DNA of 14,376 bases, taken from assembly GCA_036555755.1 (NCBI GenBank), contig DATBKS010000074.1, forward strand, positions 1 through 14,376, written 5' to 3'. The position numbers were made by a program, and so were the translations under genes. This document shows, piece by piece, positions 6,841-14,299 of the stretch. Every line of letters starts with the position of its first letter. The stretch's first letter is position 1. This DNA is from JAICJR01 sp036555755 (GTDB lineage: Bacteria > Actinomycetota > Thermoleophilia > Solirubrobacterales > Thermoleophilaceae). The notes below the pieces were generated by a model that searched no databases, had not been told where the DNA came from, and saw only the letters and a list, made by a program, of their open reading frames with translations.

Positions 6841-7508
6841 GCGATCTCGAGTTCCTGGCGCCAGAGGCCGACAACGGCGCGATCGCCCGCAGCCCGATGG
6901 AGCGCGAGGCGCTCACCGCCGGCGCCGGCATCGAGCTCCGCGACGGCTGGAACATCGCGACGAGCTTCGACGGTGAGGAGGCGCGGCTGCGCGACACCGT
7001 GGGCTTCGCGGACGTGTCGCACGTCGGCAAACTGGAGCTGAACGGTCCCTTCGACGAACTGGCGCCCGCGCGGCTCGAGTTCGGCACGGCCACCCGCGCC
7101 GAGGGCGCCTGGTGGTGCCCGGTGGCGCGCGAGCGCGCGCTGCTCATCTGCGAGCCGTCCGCGCTCCCCGCGATGCGCGAGCGCTTCGGCCCGCGCGCGA
7201 TCGAGATGACCACCTCGTACGCGGCGCTCACGATCGCCGGACCGCTGTCGCGCGAGGTGTTCGCCCGCTTCTGCGCGCTCGACCTGCGCCCGCAGTCGTG
7301 CCCGGAGCGGGCGTTCCGCCCTGGCTCGGTGGCGCGCACGCCCGGCTACGTTCTGCGCGAGGAGGGCGACCGCTTCCTGATGTTGTTCGGCTGGGCGCTC
7401 GGCCGCTACGTCTGGGAGCAGGTGGCGGACGCCGTCAAGCACCTCGGCGGCGGCCCAGTGGGCGTGGACGCCCTCGCCCCGCTGGAGGAGGAGCTGGCGC
7501 ATGCTTGA
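6837..7508 (+). CDS. soxG: Sarcosine oxidase gamma-type subunit
   Basis: A 223-residue protein of the SoxG/GcvT-like fold, of about the family's usual length (around 200). The N-terminal half has DTVGFADVSHVGKLELNG, which resembles the start of GcvT domains, and the C-terminal half has the SoxG-like YAALTIAGPLSREVFARFC, a CPERAFRPGSVARTPGYVLR segment and FGWALGRYVWEQVADAVKHLG. SoxG is a non-catalytic partner that packs with the alpha and beta subunits. The start ATG overlaps the soxA stop (ATGA) and has GGGGAG at 6820-6825. An in-frame extension back to 6714 would lie wholly inside soxA and is Arg-rich, so it is rejected. The 3' end overlaps soxB by 8 bp. The identity rests on weak, typical similarity plus position in the operon. 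Confidence 0.88.
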   Translation: MSDLEFLAPEADNGAIARSPMEREALTAGAGIELRDGWNIATSFDGEEARLRDTVGFADVSHVGKLELNGPFDELAPARLEFGTATRAEGAWWCPVARERALLICEPSALPAMRERFGPRAIEMTTSYAALTIAGPLSREVFARFCALDLRPQSCPERAFRPGSVARTPGYVLREEGDRFLMLFGWALGRYVWEQVADAVKHLGGGPVGVDALAPLEEELAHA

Positions 7509-8712
7509 CATCTTCCGCAGGCGGCGCATGTGGCGGAAGCGCCCGGAGCTGAAGGACAGCTACGACGTCGTGATCATCGGCGGCGGCTCGCACGGCCTCG
7601 CCGCCGCCTACTACCTCGGCCAGATGGGCATCAAGGACGTCGCGATCCTGGAGAAGAACTACATCGGCTCTGGCGCGGCCGGCCGCAACACCACGATCCT
7701 GCGCTCCAACTACAAGACGCCAGAGGGCGCGAAGTTCTACGACGCGAGCGTAAAGCTCTACGAGGGCCTCTCGCAGGAGCTCAACTTCAACCTGCTCTTC
7801 TCCCAGTGCGGGCACCTCACGCTCGCGCACTCCGACCGCGCGATGTTCGTGATGGCGAACCGCGCGGAGGTGAACCGCCTCAACGGGATCGACTCGCGCC
7901 TGATCGGGCCGGACGAGGTCAAGCGCCTCGCGCCGTCGATGAACGTGAGCCCCGACGCGACCTATCCGATCCAGGGCGCGCTCTACCACCCGCCAGGCGG
8001 GATCATCCGGCACGACGCGGTGGTTTGGGGATTCGCCCGCGGGGCCGACCAGGGCGGCGCGGAGATCCACCCCTACACCGAGGTGCTCGGCCTCGAGCGC
8101 ACGAACGGCCGCATCGACGCCGTGCGGACCAACCGCGGCACGGTGAAGTGCGGGCAGGTGCTCAACTGCACCGCCGGCTGGAGCACGCTGATCGGCGACA
8201 TGGCCGGCGTGCAGCTGCCCATCACCACGCACATCCTGCAGGCCTGCGTGACCGAGCCGATGAAGCCGCTCCTCGACGTGGTGATCGTCTCCTCGCAGAT
8301 GCACGTGTACATCTCGCAGACCGACCGCGGCGAGTTCCTGATGGGCTCCGAGATCGAGCCCTGGACCACCTACCGCATGCAGGGGACCCTCAACTTCCTC
8401 CAGGACCTCACCCGCCACACGCTCGAACTGTTCCCGCAGCTCGAGCACGCGCGCCTGCTGCGCTCGTGGGCCGGGCTCTGCGACCTCAGCCCGGACTACA
8501 GTCCGATCCTTGGGAAGACCGAGGTGGACAACTTCCACGTGAGCGCGGGCTGGGGCACATACGGCTTCAAGGCGGCGCCGATCGTCGGCAAGACGCTGGC
8601 CGAGCTGGTGGCCAACGAGCAGACGCCGGAGCTGATCGCGCCGTTCGCGCTCGAGCGCTTCTACGAGGACAAGCTCGTCTCCGAACTAGCCGCCGCTGCC
8701 GTTAGCCACTGA
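7501..8712 (+). CDS. soxB: Sarcosine oxidase beta subunit (FAD/FMN flavoprotein)
   Basis: The 403-residue catalytic flavoprotein, normal length for SoxB. The FAD fold starts with YDVVIIGGGSHGLAAAYYLG (GxGxxG at 27-32) and ends with the ribose-binding ILEK. The diagnostic segment NTTILRSNYKTPEG (63-76) follows. His171 in GGIIRHDAVVWGF aligns with the His that covalently holds FMN at the alpha-beta interface in known heterotetrameric sarcosine oxidases (His172/173). The C-terminal flavin segment is VSAGWGTYGFKAAPIVGKTLAELV. FAD oxidises the substrate; electrons pass to FMN. The start has a strong Shine-Dalgarno, GGAGGAGGAG at 7484-7493 with a 7-nt spacer, and overlaps soxG by 8 bp. Unusually, soxB is last of the sox genes here; the classical order places it before soxD. 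purU begins 4 nt after the stop. Confidence 0.96.
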   Translation: MLDIFRRRRMWRKRPELKDSYDVVIIGGGSHGLAAAYYLGQMGIKDVAILEKNYIGSGAAGRNTTILRSNYKTPEGAKFYDASVKLYEGLSQELNFNLLFSQCGHLTLAHSDRAMFVMANRAEVNRLNGIDSRLIGPDEVKRLAPSMNVSPDATYPIQGALYHPPGGIIRHDAVVWGFARGADQGGAEIHPYTEVLGLERTNGRIDAVRTNRGTVKCGQVLNCTAGWSTLIGDMAGVQLPITTHILQACVTEPMKPLLDVVIVSSQMHVYISQTDRGEFLMGSEIEPWTTYRMQGTLNFLQDLTRHTLELFPQLEHARLLRSWAGLCDLSPDYSPILGKTEVDNFHVSAGWGTYGFKAAPIVGKTLAELVANEQTPELIAPFALERFYEDKLVSELAAAAVSH

Positions 8713-8716
8713 CCGA

Positions 8717-9568
8717 ATGGAGACAGGGGTAAAGCGGCTGCTGGTCTGGTGCGCGGACCAGCCGGGAATCGTCAGCGCGGTGTCGAGCTTTCTGTTCGAG
8801 GCGGGCGCGAACATCGTGCAGTCCGACCAGCACACCTCGGACCCCGAGGGCGGGCAGTTCTTCCTGCGCATGGAGTTCACGCTCGAGGGCGAGCCGCTCA
8901 GCGAGCTGTCCGAGCGCTTCGCGAACGAGGTGGCCGCGCGCTTCGACATGGGCTTTCGCTTCTGGGACGCGAGCGAGCGCAAGCGGATGGCGCTGCTCGT
9001 GTCGCGCTACGACCACTGCCTGCTCGACCTGCTCTGGCGCTGGAAGCGCGGCGAGCTCGAGGCCGAGATCGCGCTCGTGGCCTCCAACCACCCGGACCTG
9101 CGTCCCGATGTCGAGTTCTTCGGGCTGCCCTACTACCACGTGCCCGTGGACAAGGAGAACAAGGGCGCGGCCGAGGAGAAGCTACTGTCGCTGCTCGTTG
9201 GGGACTGCGATCTCGTCGTGCTCGCCCGCTATATGCAGATCCTCTCCGGAAGCTTCCTCGAAAGGGTTGGCGTGCCTGTGATCAACATCCACCACTCGTT
9301 CCTGCCGGCGTTCGCCGGCGCCGGCCCATACGCGCGCGCGAAGGAGCGCGGTGTGAAGCTGATCGGCGCGACCGCGCACTACGTGACCGAGGAACTCGAC
9401 GCCGGGCCGATCATCGAGCAGGACGTGATCCGGGTCTCGCATCGCGATTCCGTGGCCGAACTGGAGCAGCAGGGCGCGGACATCGAGCGCATCGTGCTCG
9501 CCCGCGCGGTGCAGTGGCACTGCCAGGACCGCGTGATCCGCCACGGCAACACGACGGTGGTGTTCTGA
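8717..9568 (+). CDS. purU: Formyltetrahydrofolate deformylase
   Basis: A 283-residue cytoplasmic hydrolase that converts 10-formyl-THF to formate and free THF. An ACT domain covers about residues 6-80 (LVWCADQPGIVSAVSSFLFE), followed by the formyltransferase-fold domain from about 90 (RMALLVSRYDHCLLDLLWR). The catalytic triad of the glycinamide-transformylase fold is visible as Asn190 and His192 (VINIHHSFLPAF) and Asp228 (YVTEELDAGPII), with the usual spacing. The length is typical. No good Shine-Dalgarno precedes the ATG, but it lies 4 nt after the soxB stop, so coupled translation is likely. purU is a regular companion of sox operons: it recycles THF when demethylation floods the pool with C1 units. 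The stop overlaps the folD start (TGATG). Confidence 0.96.
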   Translation: METGVKRLLVWCADQPGIVSAVSSFLFEAGANIVQSDQHTSDPEGGQFFLRMEFTLEGEPLSELSERFANEVAARFDMGFRFWDASERKRMALLVSRYDHCLLDLLWRWKRGELEAEIALVASNHPDLRPDVEFFGLPYYHVPVDKENKGAAEEKLLSLLVGDCDLVVLARYMQILSGSFLERVGVPVINIHHSFLPAFAGAGPYARAKERGVKLIGATAHYVTEELDAGPIIEQDVIRVSHRDSVAELEQQGADIERIVLARAVQWHCQDRVIRHGNTTVVF

Positions 9569-10425
9569 TGCCGCGCGCGCGTGTGATCGACGGCAAGGCG
9601 GTTGCGGCCCGGGTGCGTGCCCAGGTGGCCGAGGAGGTGCAGGAGTTCAAGCGCGAGCACGGGAGCGTGCCCGGCCTAGCGACGGTGCTCGTGGGCGACG
9701 ACCCCGCTTCGGCCGTGTACGTGAACTCGAAGCACAAGGCCAGCGCCGAGGTGGGCATCGAGAGCTTCCGCCACCACCTGCCCGCGGACGCCTCGCGCGA
9801 CGAGGTGCTTGCGCTGATCGACCAGCTGAATGCCGACCCGGCGGTGAGCGGGATCCTCTGCCAACTCCCCGTGCCCGACCACCTCGACGCCGAGGAAGTG
9901 ACCAACCGCGTGGTCGCAGAGAAGGACGTGGACGGGCTCACGATCGCGAGTGCCGGGCGCCTCGCGCTCGGGCTGCCCGGACTGCGGCCGTGCACGCCGT
10001 CCGGCGTGATGCTGCTGCTCGCGGACGTTGGAACGGAGATCGAGGGCGCGCAGGCCGTGGTGGTTGGGCGCTCGAACCTGTTCGGCAAGCCCATGGCGCA
10101 GCTTCTGCTCGGCGCCAACGCGACGGTGACGATCTGCCACTCGCGCACGCGCGATCTCGCGGGCGTCTGCCGCACCGCCGACATCCTCATCGCGGCGGTG
10201 GGCCGCGCCGAGATGGTCAAGGGCGACTGGGTGAAGCCCGGCGCCGTGGTGATCGACGTGGGTATCAACCGCACCGATGACGGGCTCGTGGGCGACGTGG
10301 ACTTCGAGGCCGCCGCCGAGGTGGCCAGCGCGATCACGCCCGTACCGGGCGGCGTCGGACCGATGACGATCGCCTGCCTGTTGCGCAATACGCTCGCGGC
10401 CGCGCGAGCCGTGTCAGACGGCTGA
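9568..10425 (+). CDS. folD: Methylenetetrahydrofolate dehydrogenase/methenyltetrahydrofolate cyclohydrolase
   Basis: A 285-residue bifunctional enzyme that oxidises 5,10-methylene-THF with NAD(P) and hydrolyses the methenyl product to 10-formyl-THF. Motifs in order: DDPASAVYVNSKHKA with catalytic Tyr51 and Lys55; SGILCQLPVPDHL with Gln99; EKDVDGL with Asp120; RPCTPSG (about 140-146); the NADP-binding VVVGRSNLFGKPMAQLLL; TICHSRT; and the closing PVPGGVGPMTIACLL. The start is set at 9568 because it overlaps the purU stop (TGATG) and the homology starts with VIDGKAVAARVR; the longer in-frame extension inside purU is rejected. In this operon it takes the methylene-THF made by the SoxA side and feeds PurU and Fhs. 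The last 12 bp overlap the end of the minus-strand gene. Confidence 0.97.
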   Translation: MPRARVIDGKAVAARVRAQVAEEVQEFKREHGSVPGLATVLVGDDPASAVYVNSKHKASAEVGIESFRHHLPADASRDEVLALIDQLNADPAVSGILCQLPVPDHLDAEEVTNRVVAEKDVDGLTIASAGRLALGLPGLRPCTPSGVMLLLADVGTEIEGAQAVVVGRSNLFGKPMAQLLLGANATVTICHSRTRDLAGVCRTADILIAAVGRAEMVKGDWVKPGAVVIDVGINRTDDGLVGDVDFEAAAEVASAITPVPGGVGPMTIACLLRNTLAAARAVSDG

Positions 10426-10920
10426 GAGCTCTTCGTCCCAGGGGAGGACGAGGACGAGGCACTCGGCGGTCTTGCGGATCTTTCGCGCCGCCGAGCGGAA
10501 CTTGCGCCGGCCGATACGCCTGGGATCCGGGCCGAACACGAGCAGGCCGGCGCGGCGCTCGCGCGCGACGGCGCTGAGCGCGCTGATCGGGTTGCGCGCA
10601 ACGAGGCGCAGGTGCTGCACCGACAGCCCGAGCGCGGCCGCGCGCTCGGCGCTCGCCCTCACCGCCGCGAGGTCCTCGTCCTCGGGCGGCACGGCGGCTG
10701 AGATGCCGGCCAAGTAGAGCGTCAGCGGGAGCATCGGCCGCGCCACCGCGTTGACGATCACTAGCGGCGCGCCGGAGTCGAGCGCGGCGCCGATCGCCGC
10801 GTCCTCGGCCTCGGCGTTGGGGCGGCACGAGAGCGTTGCAAGCAACACCGGACCGCGGGGCGTGAACTGCTCCGACGCGAGGCCATGGGCGTTGAGGCCT
10901 TCACCGGCTGTGGGACACAC
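10414..10920 (-). CDS. UspA-like (universal stress protein fold) protein with degenerate ATP motif
   Basis: A 168-residue protein. Residues about 24-160 follow the alternating strand/helix pattern of the universal stress protein fold: PVLLATLS at the first strand, APLVIVNAVA at the second, a helix rich in Ala/Arg/Glu (83-97), a LSVQHLRLVA strand, and the end RAGLLVFGPDPRRIGRRKFRSAARKIRKTAECLVLVLP, which lines up with the usual C-terminal strand-loop-helix-strand. The ATP motif G-x2-G-x9-G-S/T is mostly missing (Pro133, Ser143 and Ala144 replace Gly, Gly and Ser/Thr), so nucleotide binding is doubtful. The start is GTG at 10918-10920 with GGCGGAG just upstream; a start nearer residue 25 is possible. 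It is convergent with folD, overlapping by 12 bp, and divergent from the exporter operon. Its role is unknown. Confidence 0.7.
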   Translation of the reverse strand: MCPTAGEGLNAHGLASEQFTPRGPVLLATLSCRPNAEAEDAAIGAALDSGAPLVIVNAVARPMLPLTLYLAGISAAVPPEDEDLAAVRASAERAAALGLSVQHLRLVARNPISALSAVARERRAGLLVFGPDPRRIGRRKFRSAARKIRKTAECLVLVLPWDEELSAV

Positions 10921-11030
10921 GGCTCCGCCAATGGTACGCCTCTCGCGCTGGCCGGAAAAGGGGTGCTTTTACGAACTTCTTCGCCTCTCCTTACAGGGGT
11001 CTTTTCTCGCGGAGTTACTAAAGGTCCGTA
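10921..11030. promoter_or_regulatory. Divergent intergenic region between the Usp-like gene and the exporter operon
   Basis: This 110-bp gap must hold promoters for both directions. It is more A/T-rich than its surroundings. It contains a perfect small palindrome, AAAAG-GGGTG-CTTTT (10956-10970), which could be an operator. On the minus strand TACCAT lies 10 nt before the GTG start and could be a -10 for a nearly leaderless transcript, but no convincing -35 accompanies it. On the plus strand I see no clear -10/-35 pair; TAAAGG at 11019-11024 is a plausible ribosome-binding site for the adaptor gene, with a 6-nt spacer. Confidence 0.5.
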
Positions 11031-12395
11031 ATGGAGCGCGCCGCTTTCTCGGGACCCAATCGCTGGGCCCTGCTCGTACTTGCCTGCCTGTGCGCCGGGG
11101 CGATCGTCGCGGCGGTGCTCCTGATCGGCCCGAAGGGCTCGACGGCGGCCGCGAGCTCGCGCACGGTCACCGCCGAGCGCGGCGTGGTGCAGTCCACGGT
11201 CACCGGCAGCGGCACCCTCGAGGCGAAGCAGACCGACGTCGATTTCACCTCCAGCGGGCAGCTCACCGAGGTGATGGTGCACACCGGGCAGCACGTGGTG
11301 GAGGGGCAGGCGCTCGCGAAGATCGACTCGGCCGACGCGAGCATCGCGCTCGAGCAGGCGCAGGCAGATCTCGCGTCGGCTCAGGCGAAGCTGGATCAGG
11401 CTGAGGCTGAGAAGACCTCTTCGGCGTCGTCGGCGGCCTCTGCGCAGCAGAAAGGGCAACCGAACTCCGGTGCGAACGGCTCGGGATCGTCCGGATCGGG
11501 GTCGTCCGGCGTGTCTGAGGCCACCAAGGCGGCGGACATCGACTCGGCCCAGGCGGGAGTCGACAGCGCGCAGGCCAGCGTGAACAGCGCGGAGCGCACT
11601 CTCTCGCAGACGACGTTGACCGCGCCGTCCTCCGGCACGGTTGCCGAGCTGAACGGCAGCGTCGGGGACACGGTCTCCGGCGGCGGGAGCAGCCCCAGCA
11701 GCGACGACTCCTCCTCGGGTTCCGGGTCGGGCTCCGGAGGCGGCAACGGGTCGGGCAACGGCAGCGGCTCCGACTCGGGATCCGGCAACTCGAGCTCCGC
11801 CTTCATCGTTCTCACCGCCAAGAAGCTGACGCTCCAGGTCCCGTTCAGCGAGTCGGACATCGGCAAGATCAAGCGCGGCCAGCCGGCCACGGTGACGATC
11901 ACGGCGCTGCCGGGGACGGAGCTCGCGGCCCACGTGACCTCGATCGACACGCTGCCCACCACCAACAGCGGCGTGACGAGCTACAACGTCAACTTCGCGC
12001 TCGACCAGACGAGCCACCGGCTGCGGTCAGGGATGAGCGCGTCGGCCGAAGTCGTGGTGTCGCGGGTGAAGGACGCGCTCAACCTCCCCTCCGCGGCGAT
12101 TTCGCGCGGGACGGTGCAGCTCGTCAAGGACGGGAAGACGACGACACAGCCGGTCACCACCGGCATCGTCGGCGACAGCACCACGCAGATCATCAGCGGG
12201 CTGAAGGCCGGCGACGAGGTCGCGATGTCGGTCAGCGGCGTGTCCGGGCTGTCGTCGGAGATCAGCAATGCGCTGCGTGGCCGCGGCAGCGGGACGCTCG
12301 GCGGTGGCGGCGGTGGCTTCGGCGGCGGAGGCGGCCCCCAGGTGGTCGGCCCCGGCGGCGCAGGCGGCGGGCCGAAGTTCAGCGCGGGCGGATGA
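11031..12395 (+). CDS. MacA/HlyD-like periplasmic adaptor subunit of ABC exporter
   Basis: A 454-residue membrane fusion protein anchored by one N-terminal helix (about 12-33), with the rest outside the membrane. The split lipoyl domain is visible: first half about 64-100 (TSSGQLTEVMVHTGQHVVEGQALAKID) and second half about 195-216 (LTAPSSGTVAELNGSVGDTV). Between them short helices (101-128 and 165-191) make a small coiled-coil whose tip is replaced by a Ser/Gly linker (129-162). A second Ser/Gly/Asp linker (217-256) interrupts the end of the lipoyl domain. The beta-barrel (about 262-345) and membrane-proximal domain (about 346-405) follow, then a glycine-rich tail (417-454). Such adaptors pair with MacB-type ATPase and permease proteins, which follow here with 4-bp and 1-bp overlaps. 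The short hairpin fits a cell without a TolC partner. The cargo is unknown. Confidence 0.9.
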   Translation: MERAAFSGPNRWALLVLACLCAGAIVAAVLLIGPKGSTAAASSRTVTAERGVVQSTVTGSGTLEAKQTDVDFTSSGQLTEVMVHTGQHVVEGQALAKIDSADASIALEQAQADLASAQAKLDQAEAEKTSSASSAASAQQKGQPNSGANGSGSSGSGSSGVSEATKAADIDSAQAGVDSAQASVNSAERTLSQTTLTAPSSGTVAELNGSVGDTVSGGGSSPSSDDSSSGSGSGSGGGNGSGNGSGSDSGSGNSSSAFIVLTAKKLTLQVPFSESDIGKIKRGQPATVTITALPGTELAAHVTSIDTLPTTNSGVTSYNVNFALDQTSHRLRSGMSASAEVVVSRVKDALNLPSAAISRGTVQLVKDGKTTTQPVTTGIVGDSTTQIISGLKAGDEVAMSVSGVSGLSSEISNALRGRGSGTLGGGGGGFGGGGGPQVVGPGGAGGGPKFSAGG

Positions 12396-13084
12396 GCGAG
12401 CGCCCGGTCATCGACGTTCGCGGCGTCACCAAGACCTACGAGGTGGGTGACGTCCGCGTGCACGCGCTGCGCGGCGTGTCGCTCTCGATCGCGCGCGGCG
12501 AGATGGTGGCCGTGATGGGCAGCTCCGGCAGCGGCAAGAGCACGATGCTCAACGTGCTTGGCTGCCTCGACGTGCCGACGAGCGGCCGCTACCTGCTCGA
12601 CGGCGTCGACGTCGCCGATCTGGACGACGACGACCTCGCCGACCTTCGCAACCGCCGCATCGGCTTCGTCTTCCAGAGCTTCAATCTGGTGCCGCGCGCG
12701 ACGGTGCTCGCCAACGTCGCGATGCCGCTCGCGTACGCGGGAATGTCCCGCGAGGCCCGCCGCCAGCGCGCCCTGCGTGCGCTCGCAGCGGTAGGCATGA
12801 CGGATCGCGCCGGCCACCTGCCGTCGGAGCTGTCGGGCGGCCAGCAGCAGCGCGCCGCCGTGGCGAGGGCGATCGTCACCCACCCGGCGCTGATCCTCGC
12901 CGACGAGCCCACCGGCAACCTCGACTCGGGCTCCACCGCAGAGGTGCTCGACCTGCTCATGGGGCTCAACGAGCAGGGCAGCACAGTCGTGGTGATCACG
13001 CACGAGCCGGATGTGGCCGCGATCGCGGGGCGCGTGATCCGGCTCGCCGACGGTCAGATCGTGGCGGACGAGGTGGCGGCCTGA
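12392..13084 (+). CDS. MacB/LolD-type ABC transporter ATP-binding protein
   Basis: A 230-residue cytoplasmic ATPase of the MacB/LolD/FtsE class. All motifs are intact: Walker A GSSGSGKST (43-51), Q-loop Gln95 (FVFQSFNLVP), signature LSGGQQQR (147-154), Walker B LILADEP with Glu172 (167-173), D-loop NLDSG, and switch His204 (VITHEP). The N-terminus begins with the usual IDVRGVTKTYEVGD and the aromatic A-loop Tyr16. Length is typical for a stand-alone ATPase; in proteobacterial MacB this domain is fused to the permease, whereas here the two are separate. The start overlaps the adaptor stop (ATGA), and the stop overlaps the permease start (TGATG), so the three proteins are very likely made together. 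Confidence 0.96.
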   Translation: MSERPVIDVRGVTKTYEVGDVRVHALRGVSLSIARGEMVAVMGSSGSGKSTMLNVLGCLDVPTSGRYLLDGVDVADLDDDDLADLRNRRIGFVFQSFNLVPRATVLANVAMPLAYAGMSREARRQRALRALAAVGMTDRAGHLPSELSGGQQQRAAVARAIVTHPALILADEPTGNLDSGSTAEVLDLLMGLNEQGSTVVVITHEPDVAAIAGRVIRLADGQIVADEVAA

Positions 13085-14295
13085 TGGGCGGCGAGACGAT
13101 CACGAGCGCGCTGCGCGGGGTGGTGGCCAACAAGCTGCGGTCGAGCCTCACGATCCTGGGCCTGACGATCGGCGTGGCGTCGGTGATCGTGCTGATAGCG
13201 GTCGGCAACGGCTCCTCGCAGGCGGTGCAGAAGCGGATCGAGGCGCTCGGCTCGAACGTCTTGCTCGTCACGCGGGGGTTCACGCTCGGCGGCTCCGGCT
13301 CGACTGGCACGAGCACCCGGCCGCTGACGTTGGAAGACGCGAGCGCGCTGAACGACAAGCGCGAGGCGCCCGACGTCGCCGGCTCCGCGCCGGTGGTCAA
13401 CGCGAGCCCGACGCTCGTCAACGGCTCGGTGAGTTACTCGCCCTCGCAGTTCGTCGGCACGACGCCCGTCTATGCCACGGCCCGCGACTACCAGCTCCAG
13501 CTCGGCAGCTTCTTCACGAACGCCGAAGTGAAGGGGCGCAAGCGCGTGATCGTGCTCGGCCCCACGGTGGCGCAACAGCTCTTCCCCGGCCAGGACCCGG
13601 TGGGGCAGACGGTTCAGGTGAACGGCAGCCAGTACCAGGTGATCGGAGTGACCGAGTCGAAGGGCTCGAACGGCCTCCAGGACCAGGACGACGTGGCCTT
13701 CGCGCCCGTCACCGCCGTACAGGACACGCTCACCGGCTACGGCGACATCGACGCGATCACGGTGCAGGCGAAGTCGCGCTCCGCGCTCGACGCCGCCGAG
13801 TCCGAGGTCACTTCGATCCTCGACCAGCGGCACAAGATCACGAACGCGAACGACGCCGACTTCCGAGTGATCAACCAGGGCTCGATCCTCCAGGCATCGA
13901 GCTCCACGAGCAGCGTGTTCACCACCCTGCTCGGCGAGGTGGCCGCGATCTCGCTGCTGGTGGGTGGGATCGGGGTGATGAACATCATGCTCGTCAGCGT
14001 CACCGAGCGCACGCGCGAGATCGGCATCCGCAAGGCGATCGGCGCGCGGCGGGCGGACCTCCTCACGCAGTTCCTGTCCGAGGCGGTGCTGCTGTCGATC
14101 ATCGGCGGCGTAACCGGCGTGCTGCTCGGCGTGGTGGGCAGCCAGTTCACGATCGCCGGCGTCCATCCCGTGATCGCGCCCTATTCGATCTTCCTCGCCT
14201 TCGGCGCGGCGGTGGCCACGGGCCTGTTCTTCGGCACCTATCCGGCCAGCCGCGCCGCCCGACTCCGACCCATCGAGGCCCTGCGCTTCGAGTGA
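13084..14295 (+). CDS. MacB/FtsX-type ABC transporter permease
   Basis: A 403-residue inner-membrane protein with the MacB topology: one N-terminal transmembrane helix (about 20-41), a large extracytoplasmic domain (about 45-275), and three C-terminal helices (about 281-304, 332-354 and 366-385). Diagnostic segments are LRSSLTILGLTIGVASVIVL at the start, GGIGVMNIMLVSVTERTREI and GIRKAIGARRADLLTQFLSE, the coupling region to the ATPase, and the C-terminal YPASRAARLRPIEALRFE. A GAGGTGG at 13070-13076 gives a good Shine-Dalgarno with a 7-nt spacer. MacB-type systems work by mechanotransmission and export peptides, lipoproteins or macrolide-like compounds; nothing here shows which. A new open reading frame starts 4 nt after the stop. 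Confidence 0.95.
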   Translation: MGGETITSALRGVVANKLRSSLTILGLTIGVASVIVLIAVGNGSSQAVQKRIEALGSNVLLVTRGFTLGGSGSTGTSTRPLTLEDASALNDKREAPDVAGSAPVVNASPTLVNGSVSYSPSQFVGTTPVYATARDYQLQLGSFFTNAEVKGRKRVIVLGPTVAQQLFPGQDPVGQTVQVNGSQYQVIGVTESKGSNGLQDQDDVAFAPVTAVQDTLTGYGDIDAITVQAKSRSALDAAESEVTSILDQRHKITNANDADFRVINQGSILQASSSTSSVFTTLLGEVAAISLLVGGIGVMNIMLVSVTERTREIGIRKAIGARRADLLTQFLSEAVLLSIIGGVTGVLLGVVGSQFTIAGVHPVIAPYSIFLAFGAAVATGLFFGTYPASRAARLRPIEALRFE

Positions 14296-14299
14296 CCCG

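Noticed and set aside
10431..10453. Hairpin TCGTCC-N7-GGACGA just past the folD stop as a terminator
   Set aside because: There is no T-run, and the bases are coding sequence for the last residues of the minus-strand Usp-like gene, which accounts for them.
11657..11799. Ser/Gly-rich stretch of the adaptor as a frameshift artefact
   Set aside because: The frame stays open on both sides with matching adaptor domains, and the sequence consists of Ser/Gly/Asp/Asn codons typical of real linkers.
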